Position numbers and translations under genes: made by a program. Positions 1 to 7,465 of a stretch of DNA of 15,370 nucleotides are shown one piece after another (positions within the stretch are counted from its first letter, which is position 1; each line of letters opens with the position of its first letter). The notes under the pieces are model-generated. The model searched no databases and was not told where the DNA came from. It was given only the letters and a program-made list of their open reading frames with translations. Source of the stretch: Pseudomonadota bacterium (GTDB lineage: Bacteria; Pseudomonadota; Alphaproteobacteria; Rhodobacterales; Rhodobacteraceae); contig JAQCLA010000034.1 of the NCBI GenBank assembly GCA_027592105.1, positions 1-15,370 on the forward strand, in the 5' to 3' direction.

Positions 1-925
1 GCTGGTTTGTCCATACGCCCCCAAACAACGCCTCTAGATGGGCCGTAGAGGCGCTCAGAGCGTGGCTGGGTGGGGTATGTGGATTCAGACCACGCGCTTG
101 CGTGCCAACAAGGCGCCGTGGCAGCGTGTTGGTCCAGACCTGCTCCATCTGACGCTGGCCACCCGCGACCGATAAACCGCGATAGGGGTTGAGCCGGCCA
201 TCATCCCATGCCGCGCGATAACCGGCGGGTGGATTGACCTGATAGCGGACCAATTGGCGCGGCGCGGGCTGGGCCGTGCCGCCCAGCGCACTGGTCCGGT
301 CGATCCCGCGCGCCGCATCGCCGGGGTGCACCGCTTGCGGGCCACAGCGCGGATCTGCACCAGTGAAATACCCCCGAATATCGGCAGGCAGGTTGGGGCA
401 AACCCCCAAGGCCGCTGGCGGCACAGGGCGCGGTGTGGTTGCAACACGCCGTGGCTGTGCTGCGGGTGGGCGCGGCTGTGTCCCGACACTGCGCAACGCG
501 GGCGCGGCAGGCGCGCTTGGCGCGATCACAACCGGGCGCGGCGCGACAACCGTGGCGGTCGGTGTGCGCAGCGTCGGCGCCGTGCGCACGGTGCTGGGTG
601 CGGTTGCAGTCGCGGCACCGCCGATGATCGTGACACCGGGTTGATTGCGCGGCGCGGTCGCGGCCACGCGGGCTGCATCACCCCCGCCCGTTGGCGCCTG
701 ACCGCATATTTGGCGCCTGTCCCGGCCAACGCGCGGCACCCACTGGGTATTGTTGCCTATGCCCACACGGACAAAGGCACAGCCACGGCTATCCACATAT
801 TGATCGCCCTGAAAGCTTGCGGATGGAATCTCCGCAGGCACACCTTGGGCCAAGGTTGCGTTACCACTTGCCAAGAAGGCCGCAGCCACCAAGGCAACGA
901 CCAAAAATTGTCGCATCACATACAT
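1..925 (-). CDS. Envelope protein of SPOR-domain-protein type, C-terminus beyond window (partial)
   Basis: The frame is open from an ATG at 925 through position 1, giving at least 308 residues with no stop. Residues 1-27 form a signal peptide: a short charged start (MYVMRQ), a hydrophobic core and an AQG-like cleavage region. Next comes a compact region (about 28-75) with two cysteines (SRGCAF, RQICG). I associate this pattern with Rhodobacteraceae proteins that carry a C-terminal SPOR (peptidoglycan-binding) domain, but no SPOR domain lies in the visible part. Residues about 80-160 are low-complexity Ala/Pro/Thr/Arg, probably a periplasmic linker. A second Cys-containing block follows (VCPNLPADIRGYF, DPRCGP), then a segment reading AAWDDGRLNPYRG and VWTNTLPRRL. 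An alternative ATG lies at 916; a GGGGG tract upstream favours 925. The last ~30 codons cross a terminator-like hairpin and are less typical in codon use, so the real end may be near 85 in a neighbouring frame. A secreted envelope protein is well supported; the family name is a memory-based inference. Confidence 0.7.
   Translation of the reverse strand, partial: MYVMRQFLVVALVAAAFLASGNATLAQGVPAEIPSASFQGDQYVDSRGCAFVRVGIGNNTQWVPRVGRDRRQICGQAPTGGGDAARVAATAPRNQPGVTIIGGAATATAPSTVRTAPTLRTPTATVVAPRPVVIAPSAPAAPALRSVGTQPRPPAAQPRRVATTPRPVPPAALGVCPNLPADIRGYFTGADPRCGPQAVHPGDAARGIDRTSALGGTAQPAPRQLVRYQVNPPAGYRAAWDDGRLNPYRGLSVAGGQRQMEQVWTNTLPRRLVGTQARGLNPHTPPSHALSASTAHLEALFGGVWTNQ
29..53 (-). terminator. Terminator-like hairpin inside or just after the left-edge gene
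   Basis: A perfect 8-base inverted repeat (CGCCTCTA at 29-36 and TAGAGGCG at 46-53) encloses a 9-base loop. Read on the minus strand it is followed by TTGTTTG, which gives a modest T-rich tail. It lies within the open frame of the envelope protein. However, a TGA in an adjacent frame at 85-87 would put the hairpin about 30 bases after a stop, the usual place for an intrinsic terminator. The hairpin is seen directly; its function as a terminator is inferred. Confidence 0.4.
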
Positions 926-969
926 GCAAACCCCCACGTTTGCTACGCGGCCAGACTGGCCCATAGGTG

Positions 970-986
970 TGGGCAAGTAAAGTCAA
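970..986 (-). promoter_or_regulatory. Possible promoter of the envelope protein gene
   Basis: On the minus strand TTGACT (986-981) resembles a sigma-70 -35 box. A TATGGG about 15 bases further on (965-960) could be the -10, but the spacer is short and the match is only three of six. It lies in the 68-base gap between upp and the envelope gene, so that gene could be transcribed separately from the nucleoside operon. This is a weak call. Confidence 0.22.
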
Positions 987-993
987 GAATGCA

Positions 994-1626
994 TCATTTT
1001 GTACCGAACATGCGATCACCCGCATCACCTAGTCCCGGAACGATATATCCATGGTCGTTCAGATGGCTGTCGAGCGCGGCGGTCACGATCGGCACATCGG
1101 GGTGGGCTTGCTTCATCCTTGCCACACCTTCAGGCGCGGCCAGAAGGCACAGGAAGCGGATATTATTGGCCCCTGCAGCCTTCAAAAGATCGATCGCGGC
1201 CGCCGAGGAATTCCCCGTGGCCAGCATCGGATCGACCACGATGGTCAGGCGATCATGCAGCGCATCTGGCACCTTGAAGTAATACTGGACCGGCTGGAGC
1301 GTCTCGGGGTCGCGGTAAAGCCCGACGAAACCGACCCGCGCATTGGGCACAAGTTCCAATATTCCGTCGAGCAACCCGTTGCCTGCGCGCAAGATCGACA
1401 CCAGCGCAAGCTTCTTGCCTTCAATGGTGGGCGCGCTCATCGGGCAAAGCGGCGTGTCGATCTGCTTGGTCGTCATCGGCAAGGACCGCGTCACCTCATA
1501 GGCCAGCAGCAAGCTGATCTCGCGCAAGAGCTGGCGAAATGATTTGGTCGAGGTATCGGCCTCGCGCATCAGGGTCAGCTTGTGTTGTACCAGCGGGTGA
1601 TCAACGATGGTCAGATGCGCGGTCAT
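994..1626 (-). CDS. upp: Uracil phosphoribosyltransferase
   Basis: The cytosolic enzyme condenses uracil with PRPP to give UMP and pyrophosphate, the final pyrimidine-base salvage step. The product is 210 residues, the usual Upp length. The family signatures are clear: SILRAGNGLLDGI around residues 78-90, the PRPP-binding loop VDPMLATGNSSA at 131-142, and the C-terminal uracil-binding stretch YIVPGLGDAGDR at 194-205, ending FGTK. The start is the ATG at 1626, which matches the family N-terminus. The frame is open further upstream to 1680, but that part overlaps add and does not look like Upp. The ATG overlaps the add stop codon as ATGA, so the two genes are likely translationally coupled. It is the last gene of the cdd-deoA-deoB-orf-add-upp operon and captures the uracil released by upstream steps. 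No clear terminator follows it. Confidence 0.97.
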   Translation of the reverse strand: MTAHLTIVDHPLVQHKLTLMREADTSTKSFRQLLREISLLLAYEVTRSLPMTTKQIDTPLCPMSAPTIEGKKLALVSILRAGNGLLDGILELVPNARVGFVGLYRDPETLQPVQYYFKVPDALHDRLTIVVDPMLATGNSSAAAIDLLKAAGANNIRFLCLLAAPEGVARMKQAHPDVPIVTAALDSHLNDHGYIVPGLGDAGDRMFGTK

Positions 1627-2609
1627 GCTTGGGTCTCTCCCAGTCGTTTGGCGATGATTTTCTTGGTGGCCGGATCGCAAAAGGCCGCGTCCAGCGCCGT
1701 GCGGTTGATTTCGGCGAAAATCGCCGCGTCCCAGCCGAAATGCCGGTTCAGGTTCTCATAATCCGAGGCCATGGTGATACCGAAAAACGGCGGGTCGTCG
1801 GTCGAGACAGTCACCTTGACCCCGCGTTCACGCAGCCGTTCGATGGGATGGCTTGGCCAATCCTTGAACACGCCCAAGACGACATTCGAGCCGGGGCAGC
1901 ATTCCAGCACGATCCCATCCTCGGCCAGCCGATCGACCAGTGCCAAGTCTTCGATGGCCTGCACGCCGTGCCCGATCCGTTCGGGGGAAAGCTGGTCGAG
2001 TGCCGCCCGGACCGAGGCCGCCCCGCCCCATTCGCCTGCATGCACGGTGATGCGCAGCCCCGCCTCGCGCGCGCAGTCAAAGGCCCATGTGTAATCGCCG
2101 GGCTGGCCGATCAACTCGTCACCGGCCATGCCAAAGCCCACCAACCAATCGCCTGCGGTGTCGGCGGCGCATCGCGCGATGGGGCGCGCGCGGTCAGGGC
2201 CGAAATGGCGGATGCAGGTGATGATGCCGCGCAGCGTGATGCCATGTGCGCGATCTGCGGCCTCTGCCGCCTCGCGGATCGCCAGCAAGTATTCGCGCCA
2301 TGCGCCGATATCACCACCACCGCAGAAATCGGGAGAAAGAAATGTCTCGGCATAGACCACGCCATTGGCGGCACTTTCTTCCAGCACGGCAGTGGTGAGA
2401 CGCGCGTAATCCTCGGGTGTCTGCAAGACGCTGGTGGCGGCTTCATAGACCTCGAGGAAATGCCAGAAATCGCGATAGGCATAGCCGCCATCAGGCCGGA
2501 AGATGCCCGAAAGGTCGACGTTCTTCTCGCGTGCGATCCCCCGGATAAAGGCCGGCGGCGCACCCCCTTCGAGATGCAGGTGAAGCTCGACCTTGGGGAT
2601 GTCGCGCAT
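1623..2609 (-). CDS. add: Adenosine deaminase
   Basis: The enzyme hydrolyses adenosine or deoxyadenosine to inosine or deoxyinosine plus ammonia in the cytosol. The protein has 328 residues, typical of bacterial Add. The zinc-site and catalytic motifs are all present: HLHLEG at 10-15 (His10 and His12), HAGE at 190-193 (His190 and catalytic Glu193), IGHG with His214, and STDDPPFF with Asp271/Asp272. The segment GFGMAGDE at 158-165 favours adenosine deaminase over the adenine-deaminase branch, which has a different sequence there. The start at 2609 lies one base after the stop of the small membrane-protein gene. The 3' end overlaps upp by four bases (ATGA). The position among deo genes fits purine nucleoside salvage, although the purine nucleoside phosphorylase that would use inosine is not in the window. 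Confidence 0.95.
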   Translation of the reverse strand: MRDIPKVELHLHLEGGAPPAFIRGIAREKNVDLSGIFRPDGGYAYRDFWHFLEVYEAATSVLQTPEDYARLTTAVLEESAANGVVYAETFLSPDFCGGGDIGAWREYLLAIREAAEAADRAHGITLRGIITCIRHFGPDRARPIARCAADTAGDWLVGFGMAGDELIGQPGDYTWAFDCAREAGLRITVHAGEWGGAASVRAALDQLSPERIGHGVQAIEDLALVDRLAEDGIVLECCPGSNVVLGVFKDWPSHPIERLRERGVKVTVSTDDPPFFGITMASDYENLNRHFGWDAAIFAEINRTALDAAFCDPATKKIIAKRLGETQA

Positions 2610-2610
2610 G

Positions 2611-2802
2611 CTACGCTCCGATCAGCCAGCCGATGGCGGCGATGACAAACCCGAAAAGGGCCGCGCCGCGCCATGGTGTACGCGGTCGCCCGATGAGGGG
2701 GCCGATGAAGCGCACAGCCAACGTGACGACGACAAAGGTCATCACGAAATAGATCAGTTCCGATCCGAGGCTCACGACGTAATGGGTGGGTTCGGTGCTC
2801 AT
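2611..2802 (-). CDS. Small two-helix membrane protein in the nucleoside operon, function unknown
   Basis: A 63-residue protein with two predicted membrane helices, about residues 14-36 (LIYFVMTFVVVTLAVRFIG region) and 44-62 (GAALFGFVIAAIGWLIG region), joined by a basic loop (GRPRTPWRG). I do not recognise the family. It is supported as a gene because it fills the space between deoB and add almost exactly: its ATG lies 6 bases after the deoB stop, with GAGGGG as a ribosome-binding site in between, and its stop is one base before the add start. The codon and residue pattern is that of a genuine membrane protein, not a shadow of another gene. It may accompany a nucleoside transporter or anchor an enzyme, but nothing in the sequence says which. 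The length rules out a stand-alone transporter of a known nucleoside family. Confidence 0.75.
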   Translation of the reverse strand: MSTEPTHYVVSLGSELIYFVMTFVVVTLAVRFIGPLIGRPRTPWRGAALFGFVIAAIGWLIGA

Positions 2803-2808
2803 GTCCCC

Positions 2809-4017
2809 TCACAGAAAACTTTGGCCGGGCCCTTGGTTGGGCAGGCCCAGATGGGCGGCCAGCGACGCACCCACATCGGCAAAGGCGCGGATGCCGATCT
2901 GCCCGCTATAGGGCCCTTTGGCAAGCACCGGCACCCTTTCGCGGGTGTGATCGGTGCCCGGCCATGTGGGGTCATTGCCGTGATCGGCGGTCAGGATCAT
3001 CAGATCATCGGGCCGGAGCGCGGCCAAGATCGGCCCCAGCATCGCATCGAACCATTCCAGATGCCGCGCGTAGCCAGCGACATCGCGCCTATGGCCATAA
3101 AGGCTGTCGAACTCGACGAAATTGGCAAAAGTCAGCGATCCATCGGCTGCATCCGCCACATGCGCGCCCAGGTGATCCATCAACGCCGCATCGGGGCCAG
3201 TGACCGCATGATCCACACCGCGCCCGGCAAAGATATCACGGATCTTGCCGATGGTATAGGTGACACGCCCCGCCCCCTGCACGAGGTCCAGAAGCGTCTG
3301 CCCCGGCGGTGCGATGGCATAGTCATGGCGGTTGGCGGTGCGTGCGTAACTGCCCGACGCGCCGCTAAAGGGGCGCGCGATCACCCGGCCGATCCGGCGG
3401 GCATGCAGCATGGGGGCAAGTGCGGCACACAGCGCCAAAAGCCGATCGAGGCCGAATGTCTCTTCATGGGCTGCGATCTGGAACACGCTATCGACCGAGG
3501 TATAACAAATGGGCCAGCCGGTTTCCTGATGCGTCGCGCCGAGCCGGTCGATGATCTCGGTCCCGCTGGCATGTTCATTGCCCAAAATGCCATCCGTGCC
3601 TGCAAGGTGCATCACCTCGGCCACGATGTCGTCGGGGAAACAGGGGGTGGTTTTGGGGAAATAGGCCCAATCCCAAGGCACGGGTAGCCCTGCCAATTCC
3701 CAATGGCCCGAAGGGGTATCTTTGCCTCGCGATATCTCTTCGGCAACGCCCCAAAGGCCGACAGGGTCCCCATCCAACCCCGCGCCCCGCGCGCCCGAGG
3801 CAAGCCGCAGCGCCGCACCAAGGCCCAGCGTGTCGAGATTGGGCAGGCGCAATGGACCCGCGCGCCGCTGATCAGCTCGCCCCGCTGCACAGGCGGCCGC
3901 GATATGGCCCAGCGTATTGGCCCCTGTATCGGGCAGATCGCCGTTGAAATAGCCGCCCGCATCAGGCGCGCCGCCAACCCCAAGGCTGTCCATCACCACC
4001 AGAAAGGCGCGCGCCAT
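2809..4017 (-). CDS. deoB: Phosphopentomutase
   Basis: DeoB interconverts (deoxy)ribose-1-phosphate and (deoxy)ribose-5-phosphate and feeds the sugar released by nucleoside phosphorylases into central metabolism. The protein has 402 residues, normal for DeoB, and belongs to the alkaline phosphatase superfamily. Metal-site and active-site motifs are visible: MDSLGVGGAPDA near the N-terminus (Asp10), DTGANTLGHI at 30-39, GKDTPSGHWE at 99-108 with the Thr (about 101) that is phosphorylated in this family, EFDSLYGHR at 302-310, TADHGND at 343-349, and TDHTRE with His357. Its ATG shares a base with the deoA stop (TAATG), so translation is probably coupled. The product dR5P would normally go to DeoC, which is not in this window. 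Confidence 0.97.
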   Translation of the reverse strand: MARAFLVVMDSLGVGGAPDAGGYFNGDLPDTGANTLGHIAAACAAGRADQRRAGPLRLPNLDTLGLGAALRLASGARGAGLDGDPVGLWGVAEEISRGKDTPSGHWELAGLPVPWDWAYFPKTTPCFPDDIVAEVMHLAGTDGILGNEHASGTEIIDRLGATHQETGWPICYTSVDSVFQIAAHEETFGLDRLLALCAALAPMLHARRIGRVIARPFSGASGSYARTANRHDYAIAPPGQTLLDLVQGAGRVTYTIGKIRDIFAGRGVDHAVTGPDAALMDHLGAHVADAADGSLTFANFVEFDSLYGHRRDVAGYARHLEWFDAMLGPILAALRPDDLMILTADHGNDPTWPGTDHTRERVPVLAKGPYSGQIGIRAFADVGASLAAHLGLPNQGPGQSFL

Positions 4018-5327
4018 TAGCCGATCCTTTCATGGATCAGTGGCGGAAAAACAGGGGGGCTATCGGTCAGCAAAAAGGCGCGCCGTACATCGGCCGCCAC
4101 GGCGCGCGCCGCGGCCTCGCTTGCGGCATGGATGCGCGCCAAGGGTCGGGCGCTATCAACCTGCTCGCCCAACCGCGCAATATCACTCAGCCCCACGGCC
4201 AGATCCAGCTTATCATCTTGTTTCAGCCGCCCGCCGCCCAAGCGCACCACCACCTCACCCAAGGCGCGTGTATCGATCTGGCCGATATAGCCTGCCTCGC
4301 CGGGATGGACATCGACCATCACGCGGGCCGCCGGAAGCCGATCGCGCCAACGGTCGGTGAAATCATGCGGGCCGCCCAAGGCCGCGACCATCTCGCCAAA
4401 GGCATCGGCCGCCTCGCCCGAGGTCAGCGCCTCGGCAATGCGCCCCGCACCATCGGCAGCATCAGCGGCCAGCCCGCCCAGCGCCAGCACTTCACCGCCC
4501 AAGGCCTGTGCGAGCTTGGCCAAGGGCGTGGATAAATCACCCGAAGTCAGCACCTCCATCACCTCGATCACCTCAAGCGCATTGCCCGCTGCAGGCACGG
4601 TGGGCTGGCTCATGTCGGTAATCAGCGCCGTGGTCATGCAGCCTGCCCCTTGGGCCGTATCGACCAGCGCTTGGGCCAGCGCCAAGGCCTCTTCATGCGT
4701 GCCCATGAAGGCACCCGAGCCGAGTTTGACATCCAAAACCAAGGCCTCAAGCCCGGCGGCGAGTTTCTTGGACAAGATCGAGGCGGTGATGAGGTCGATG
4801 GAGGCCACCGTGCCTGTCACATCGCGCACCGCGTAAAGCCGCTTATCGGCGGGTGCCAGGTCATGGGAGGCACCCACGATGGCACAGCCGATATCGGCCA
4901 CGAGTTCTTGGAGATCATCGACCGAGATCTGGGTGCGATAGCCCGGTATCGCCTCCAGCTTATCAAGGGTGCCGCCCGTATGGCCCAAGCCACGCCCCGA
5001 AATCATCGGCACAAACGCCCCGCAGGCCGCCAGCGCAGGTGCCAAGATCAGCGAGACACAATCGCCCACGCCCCCTGTCGAATGCTTGTCGAGCACAGGC
5101 CCGTCGAGGTTCCATGTCAAAACGCGCCCCGATTCCCGCATCGCGGCTGTCAGTTGCACCCGCCCCTTCGGCCCCAGACCGCGCGCACAGATCGCCATCG
5201 CAAAGGCGCCCGCCTGTGCATCGGTGACTTCGCCGGTGGCCAAGCCTTCGGCGAACCAAAAAAGCTCGGCCTCGCGCAGCGTTTCGCCGTCGCGCAACCG
5301 CGCAAGGATCGAGCGCGCATCGATCAC
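4017..5327 (-). CDS. deoA: Thymidine phosphorylase
   Basis: DeoA phosphorolyses thymidine and deoxyuridine to free base and 2-deoxyribose-1-phosphate, the substrate of DeoB encoded next. The protein has 436 residues, close to the usual ~440. The phosphate- and nucleoside-site motifs are intact: DKHSTGGVGD at 80-89 and SGRGLGHTGGTLDKLE at 110-125, followed by RDVTGTVASIDLITASILSKK. The start codon is GTG at 5327-5325, which overlaps the cdd stop as GTGA. The gene therefore has an overlapping non-ATG start, suggesting that its translation depends on ribosomes finishing cdd. The 3' end shares one base with the deoB start. The close relative pyrimidine-nucleoside phosphorylase (Pdp) has the same fold. 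I prefer DeoA from length and the neighbouring deoB, but base specificity cannot be read directly. Confidence 0.95.
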   Translation of the reverse strand: MIDARSILARLRDGETLREAELFWFAEGLATGEVTDAQAGAFAMAICARGLGPKGRVQLTAAMRESGRVLTWNLDGPVLDKHSTGGVGDCVSLILAPALAACGAFVPMISGRGLGHTGGTLDKLEAIPGYRTQISVDDLQELVADIGCAIVGASHDLAPADKRLYAVRDVTGTVASIDLITASILSKKLAAGLEALVLDVKLGSGAFMGTHEEALALAQALVDTAQGAGCMTTALITDMSQPTVPAAGNALEVIEVMEVLTSGDLSTPLAKLAQALGGEVLALGGLAADAADGAGRIAEALTSGEAADAFGEMVAALGGPHDFTDRWRDRLPAARVMVDVHPGEAGYIGQIDTRALGEVVVRLGGGRLKQDDKLDLAVGLSDIARLGEQVDSARPLARIHAASEAAARAVAADVRRAFLLTDSPPVFPPLIHERIG

Positions 5328-5731
5328 GGCGCGTCCTTGTCTGCGTTGACCATATAGCCCGCGTCAAAGGCACCGGGCAAAAGTTCCGCGACCGTCATCT
5401 GCAGGCGCGCACCCGCCGTCGTGGCCATGGTCACCACCACGTCACCGGATGCGAACTCGGCCAGCTTTTGGCGGCAACCACCGCAGGGCGGCACGGGGGC
5501 CGGGCAATCGGCGATCACGGCCACCTCGGCGATGCGCTTGTCACCGGCAGCGATCATCGCGGCGATGGCACCTGCTTCAGCGCAAGTCCCCTCGGGATAG
5601 GCGACATTCTCGACATTGCAGCCAAGATGCACATGCCCTTCGACCGTGCGGATCGCCGCCCCAACCTTGAAGCCGGAATAGGGGGCATGGGCGTTTTCAC
5701 GCACGCGGGCGGCATCTTGGATCAGCGACAT
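5324..5731 (-). CDS. cdd: Cytidine deaminase
   Basis: The enzyme deaminates cytidine and deoxycytidine to uridine and deoxyuridine. It has 135 residues, the size of the short, tetrameric, one-domain type found in Bacillus, not the long E. coli type. The zinc site is complete: GTCAEAGAI contains Cys50 and the catalytic Glu52, and PPCGGCRQ supplies Cys83 and Cys86. The substrate-side segment GCNVENVAYPEG at 37-48 is also present. The ATG at 5731 was chosen because the protein from there matches the family start and an AGGG lies upstream. The frame is open farther upstream, but that sequence is Arg-rich and not Cdd-like. It is the first gene of the salvage operon and overlaps deoA by four bases. 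The hybrid kinase gene ends 82 bases upstream on the same strand, so a common transcript is possible. Confidence 0.96.
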   Translation of the reverse strand: MSLIQDAARVRENAHAPYSGFKVGAAIRTVEGHVHLGCNVENVAYPEGTCAEAGAIAAMIAAGDKRIAEVAVIADCPAPVPPCGGCRQKLAEFASGDVVVTMATTAGARLQMTVAELLPGAFDAGYMVNADKDAP

Positions 5732-5813
5732 GGCATGGGCCCTTTTGCGGTGCTTGCTTGCGCTCAGTCTGGTGCGCGGCGCAGGCCAGCGCAAGGCCAA
5801 GCGGCATCGCTCA

Positions 5814-7373
5814 TCATTTCTGGATGGGTGGCGGGTTACGCGCGGCATGGGCCGCGACCGTCGCGATCAAGCCCTGCAAATCAGACCGGCATGGCGCGTA
5901 AAGCGCGGCCAGATCATCCATCCGCCGCCGCTTGGCCGCGATATTGAGCACCTCGGCCAAACGATAGAGGCGTTCGGCACCGACCGCACCCGAGAGCGCG
6001 ATCAAGATGTGCGTCTGGCTGCGGATCTCGGCCAGATCGGCATTGGCGATCCCCCGGTCGAGGGCTGTCAGCACCGCACCCAGATCCTCTTGCAGGCGCA
6101 TCAGCAATTCCGGCGCGCCATCATCCCCGGCAACGGCCAGCAAGGCGGCGAAGCGGTCTTGATCCAACACCTTGCCAAACCCCGTGGCCCCCAGATCATC
6201 GCGCAGCACATCCTCGGGTTCGGGCAGGCCTGTGGGACGCCCGACATAGCGCAAGATCGCGCGCCCGAAATCGGCCACCGACGAGATCGGCTTGCCGATG
6301 ATCCCATCCGCACCCGCAGCATAGATCGCCTCGCGGTTATCGCGCAGCACATAGGCCGTCAGCGCGACCATCGGCATCACGGCCACCGCATCAGGGCGCG
6401 CGCGCACGCTTTGCATCACCTCCAACCCCGAGAGGCGGGGCATTTCGATATCAATCAAGGCAATGTCGAACGCCGCGCGCGACAGCGCATCGAGTGCAGC
6501 AAGCCCATCGGCCACGCAGGTGACATCGGCCCGCATCCGCCCAAGGATCTGGCGCAGAATGGTTTGATTGGTCAGGTTATCCTCGGCCACCAGAATACGC
6601 AGCCCGCCCAGATCGGGGGGCACATCGCTGTCACGCCGCGGTTGCGGCGTTGCGATGATGGATGGCGGCAAGATCAAACAGGCCTCGCCGCCGCCCTCGG
6701 GGTGATTGGCCAGCGTCAGCCGCCCGCCGATCTCGGCCGACAAACCGGCCGCGATGCGCAGGCCCAAGCCCGCACCCGCATGCGGCCCGCGCGGCCCGAT
6801 CTCGGACCCATCGCGCATCAGCGCCTGTATCTGCGGCGAAAACCCCGGTCCATGATCCCGGATCGTCAGCGCGAGCCCCTGATCGGGCAGTGCGGCCACG
6901 CGCAAGGTCACCAGCGTGGCGGGTGCATGCAGCAAGGCATTGGCGATCAGATTGCCAATGATCCGATCCAGCATCAGCTGCGACACAGATAGAAAAGGCG
7001 GCAGGTTATGGCCGCGTGCGATGGCAAAATCCCCGCCCGCCGCATGCGCCCTCCCTGACCATCGCCCAACCAGCGATGTCAGCCAGTCATCAAGCGCAAG
7101 CCACTGTTCTTCGTGCTGGAACAAGCGATCACCGACCGCAGCCAAAAGCGCGCCATCGACAAGCCCCGCCAAGGTATCGGCCGCCGCCTGCACCCTGTCG
7201 ATCTGGAGCCGTTCCTCGGGTGCCAATCTGTGCCGATCAAGCAGGCGCAGCCCCCCGATCACATCGGACATGGCCGAACGGATGTCATGGCTGAATAGCT
7301 GTAAGGTATCTGACCGCGTCGCGAAACGCGCAGCATCGGGCGCTTGCCCCGGGGCCATGAAACGCTCGGCCAT
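5814..7373 (-). CDS. Soluble hybrid histidine kinase with receiver and HPt-like domains
   Basis: A 519-residue multidomain signalling protein, numbered from the ATG at 7373. Residues about 22-80 form the HisKA dimerisation/phosphoacceptor helix (SHDIRSAM, His29; the usual HELRTPL proline is missing). Residues about 90-240 form the HATPase domain, with N-box NLIANALLHA (about 142-151), DHGPGF (Asp173) and GAGLGL (about 200-205). A receiver follows at about 258-380: VAEDN, phosphoacceptor Asp308 in LIDIEMP, LTAY (Thr339) and GKP (Lys361). The C-terminal ~110 residues are helical with THILIALSGAVGA, where His455 would be an HPt phosphoacceptor. There is no membrane segment and no PAS, GAF or other sensor domain. 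The ATG at 7373 was chosen because AGGAG lies 10 bases upstream; a GTG at 7394 is also in frame. The signal and output are unknown. The gene lies upstream of cdd on the same strand, but a role in nucleoside control is only a guess from position. Confidence 0.9.
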   Translation of the reverse strand: MAERFMAPGQAPDAARFATRSDTLQLFSHDIRSAMSDVIGGLRLLDRHRLAPEERLQIDRVQAAADTLAGLVDGALLAAVGDRLFQHEEQWLALDDWLTSLVGRWSGRAHAAGGDFAIARGHNLPPFLSVSQLMLDRIIGNLIANALLHAPATLVTLRVAALPDQGLALTIRDHGPGFSPQIQALMRDGSEIGPRGPHAGAGLGLRIAAGLSAEIGGRLTLANHPEGGGEACLILPPSIIATPQPRRDSDVPPDLGGLRILVAEDNLTNQTILRQILGRMRADVTCVADGLAALDALSRAAFDIALIDIEMPRLSGLEVMQSVRARPDAVAVMPMVALTAYVLRDNREAIYAAGADGIIGKPISSVADFGRAILRYVGRPTGLPEPEDVLRDDLGATGFGKVLDQDRFAALLAVAGDDGAPELLMRLQEDLGAVLTALDRGIANADLAEIRSQTHILIALSGAVGAERLYRLAEVLNIAAKRRRMDDLAALYAPCRSDLQGLIATVAAHAARNPPPIQK

Positions 7374-7403
7374 AACACCACTACTCCTGCACACTCACGC
7401 TGC

Positions 7404-7432
7404 AGTGTATCAGCCTACCCAACCGCGGCCAA
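7404..7432 (-). promoter_or_regulatory. Probable sigma-70-like promoter of the hybrid kinase gene
   Basis: Read on the minus strand, TTGGCC (7432-7427) and TACACT (7409-7404) are separated by exactly 17 bases. Each matches four of six consensus positions. Transcription would start near 7397, leaving a short leader that contains the AGGAG ribosome-binding site before the ATG at 7373. The promoter could also drive the nucleoside operon downstream. It is predicted from motif and position only. Confidence 0.35.
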
Positions 7433-7465
7433 GCGTGGCGGTGGATGGGCTGTTGGTACCTGCCA

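Noticed and set aside
949..961. GGCCAG-A-CTGGCC inverted repeat between upp and the envelope gene
   Set aside because: Short stem with a 3-base loop and no T-run on either strand. It is too common in GC-rich DNA to call a terminator or operator.
254..1282. Long plus-strand open frame crossing the left-edge gene and upp
   Set aside because: It runs antisense to two supported genes and is Arg/Cys-rich, the mark of a GC shadow frame.
1539..2645. Plus-strand open frame opposite add
   Set aside because: It is the complement of a complete adenosine deaminase, with no ribosome-binding site or family resemblance.
5730..6992. Long plus-strand open frame antisense to the hybrid kinase
   Set aside because: The composition is His/Gln/Arg-rich without domains. 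The kinase on the other strand has all expected motifs.
7391..7408. ACACT...AGTGT inverted repeat in the leader of the hybrid kinase
   Set aside because: Only five base pairs with an eight-base gap; expected by chance.
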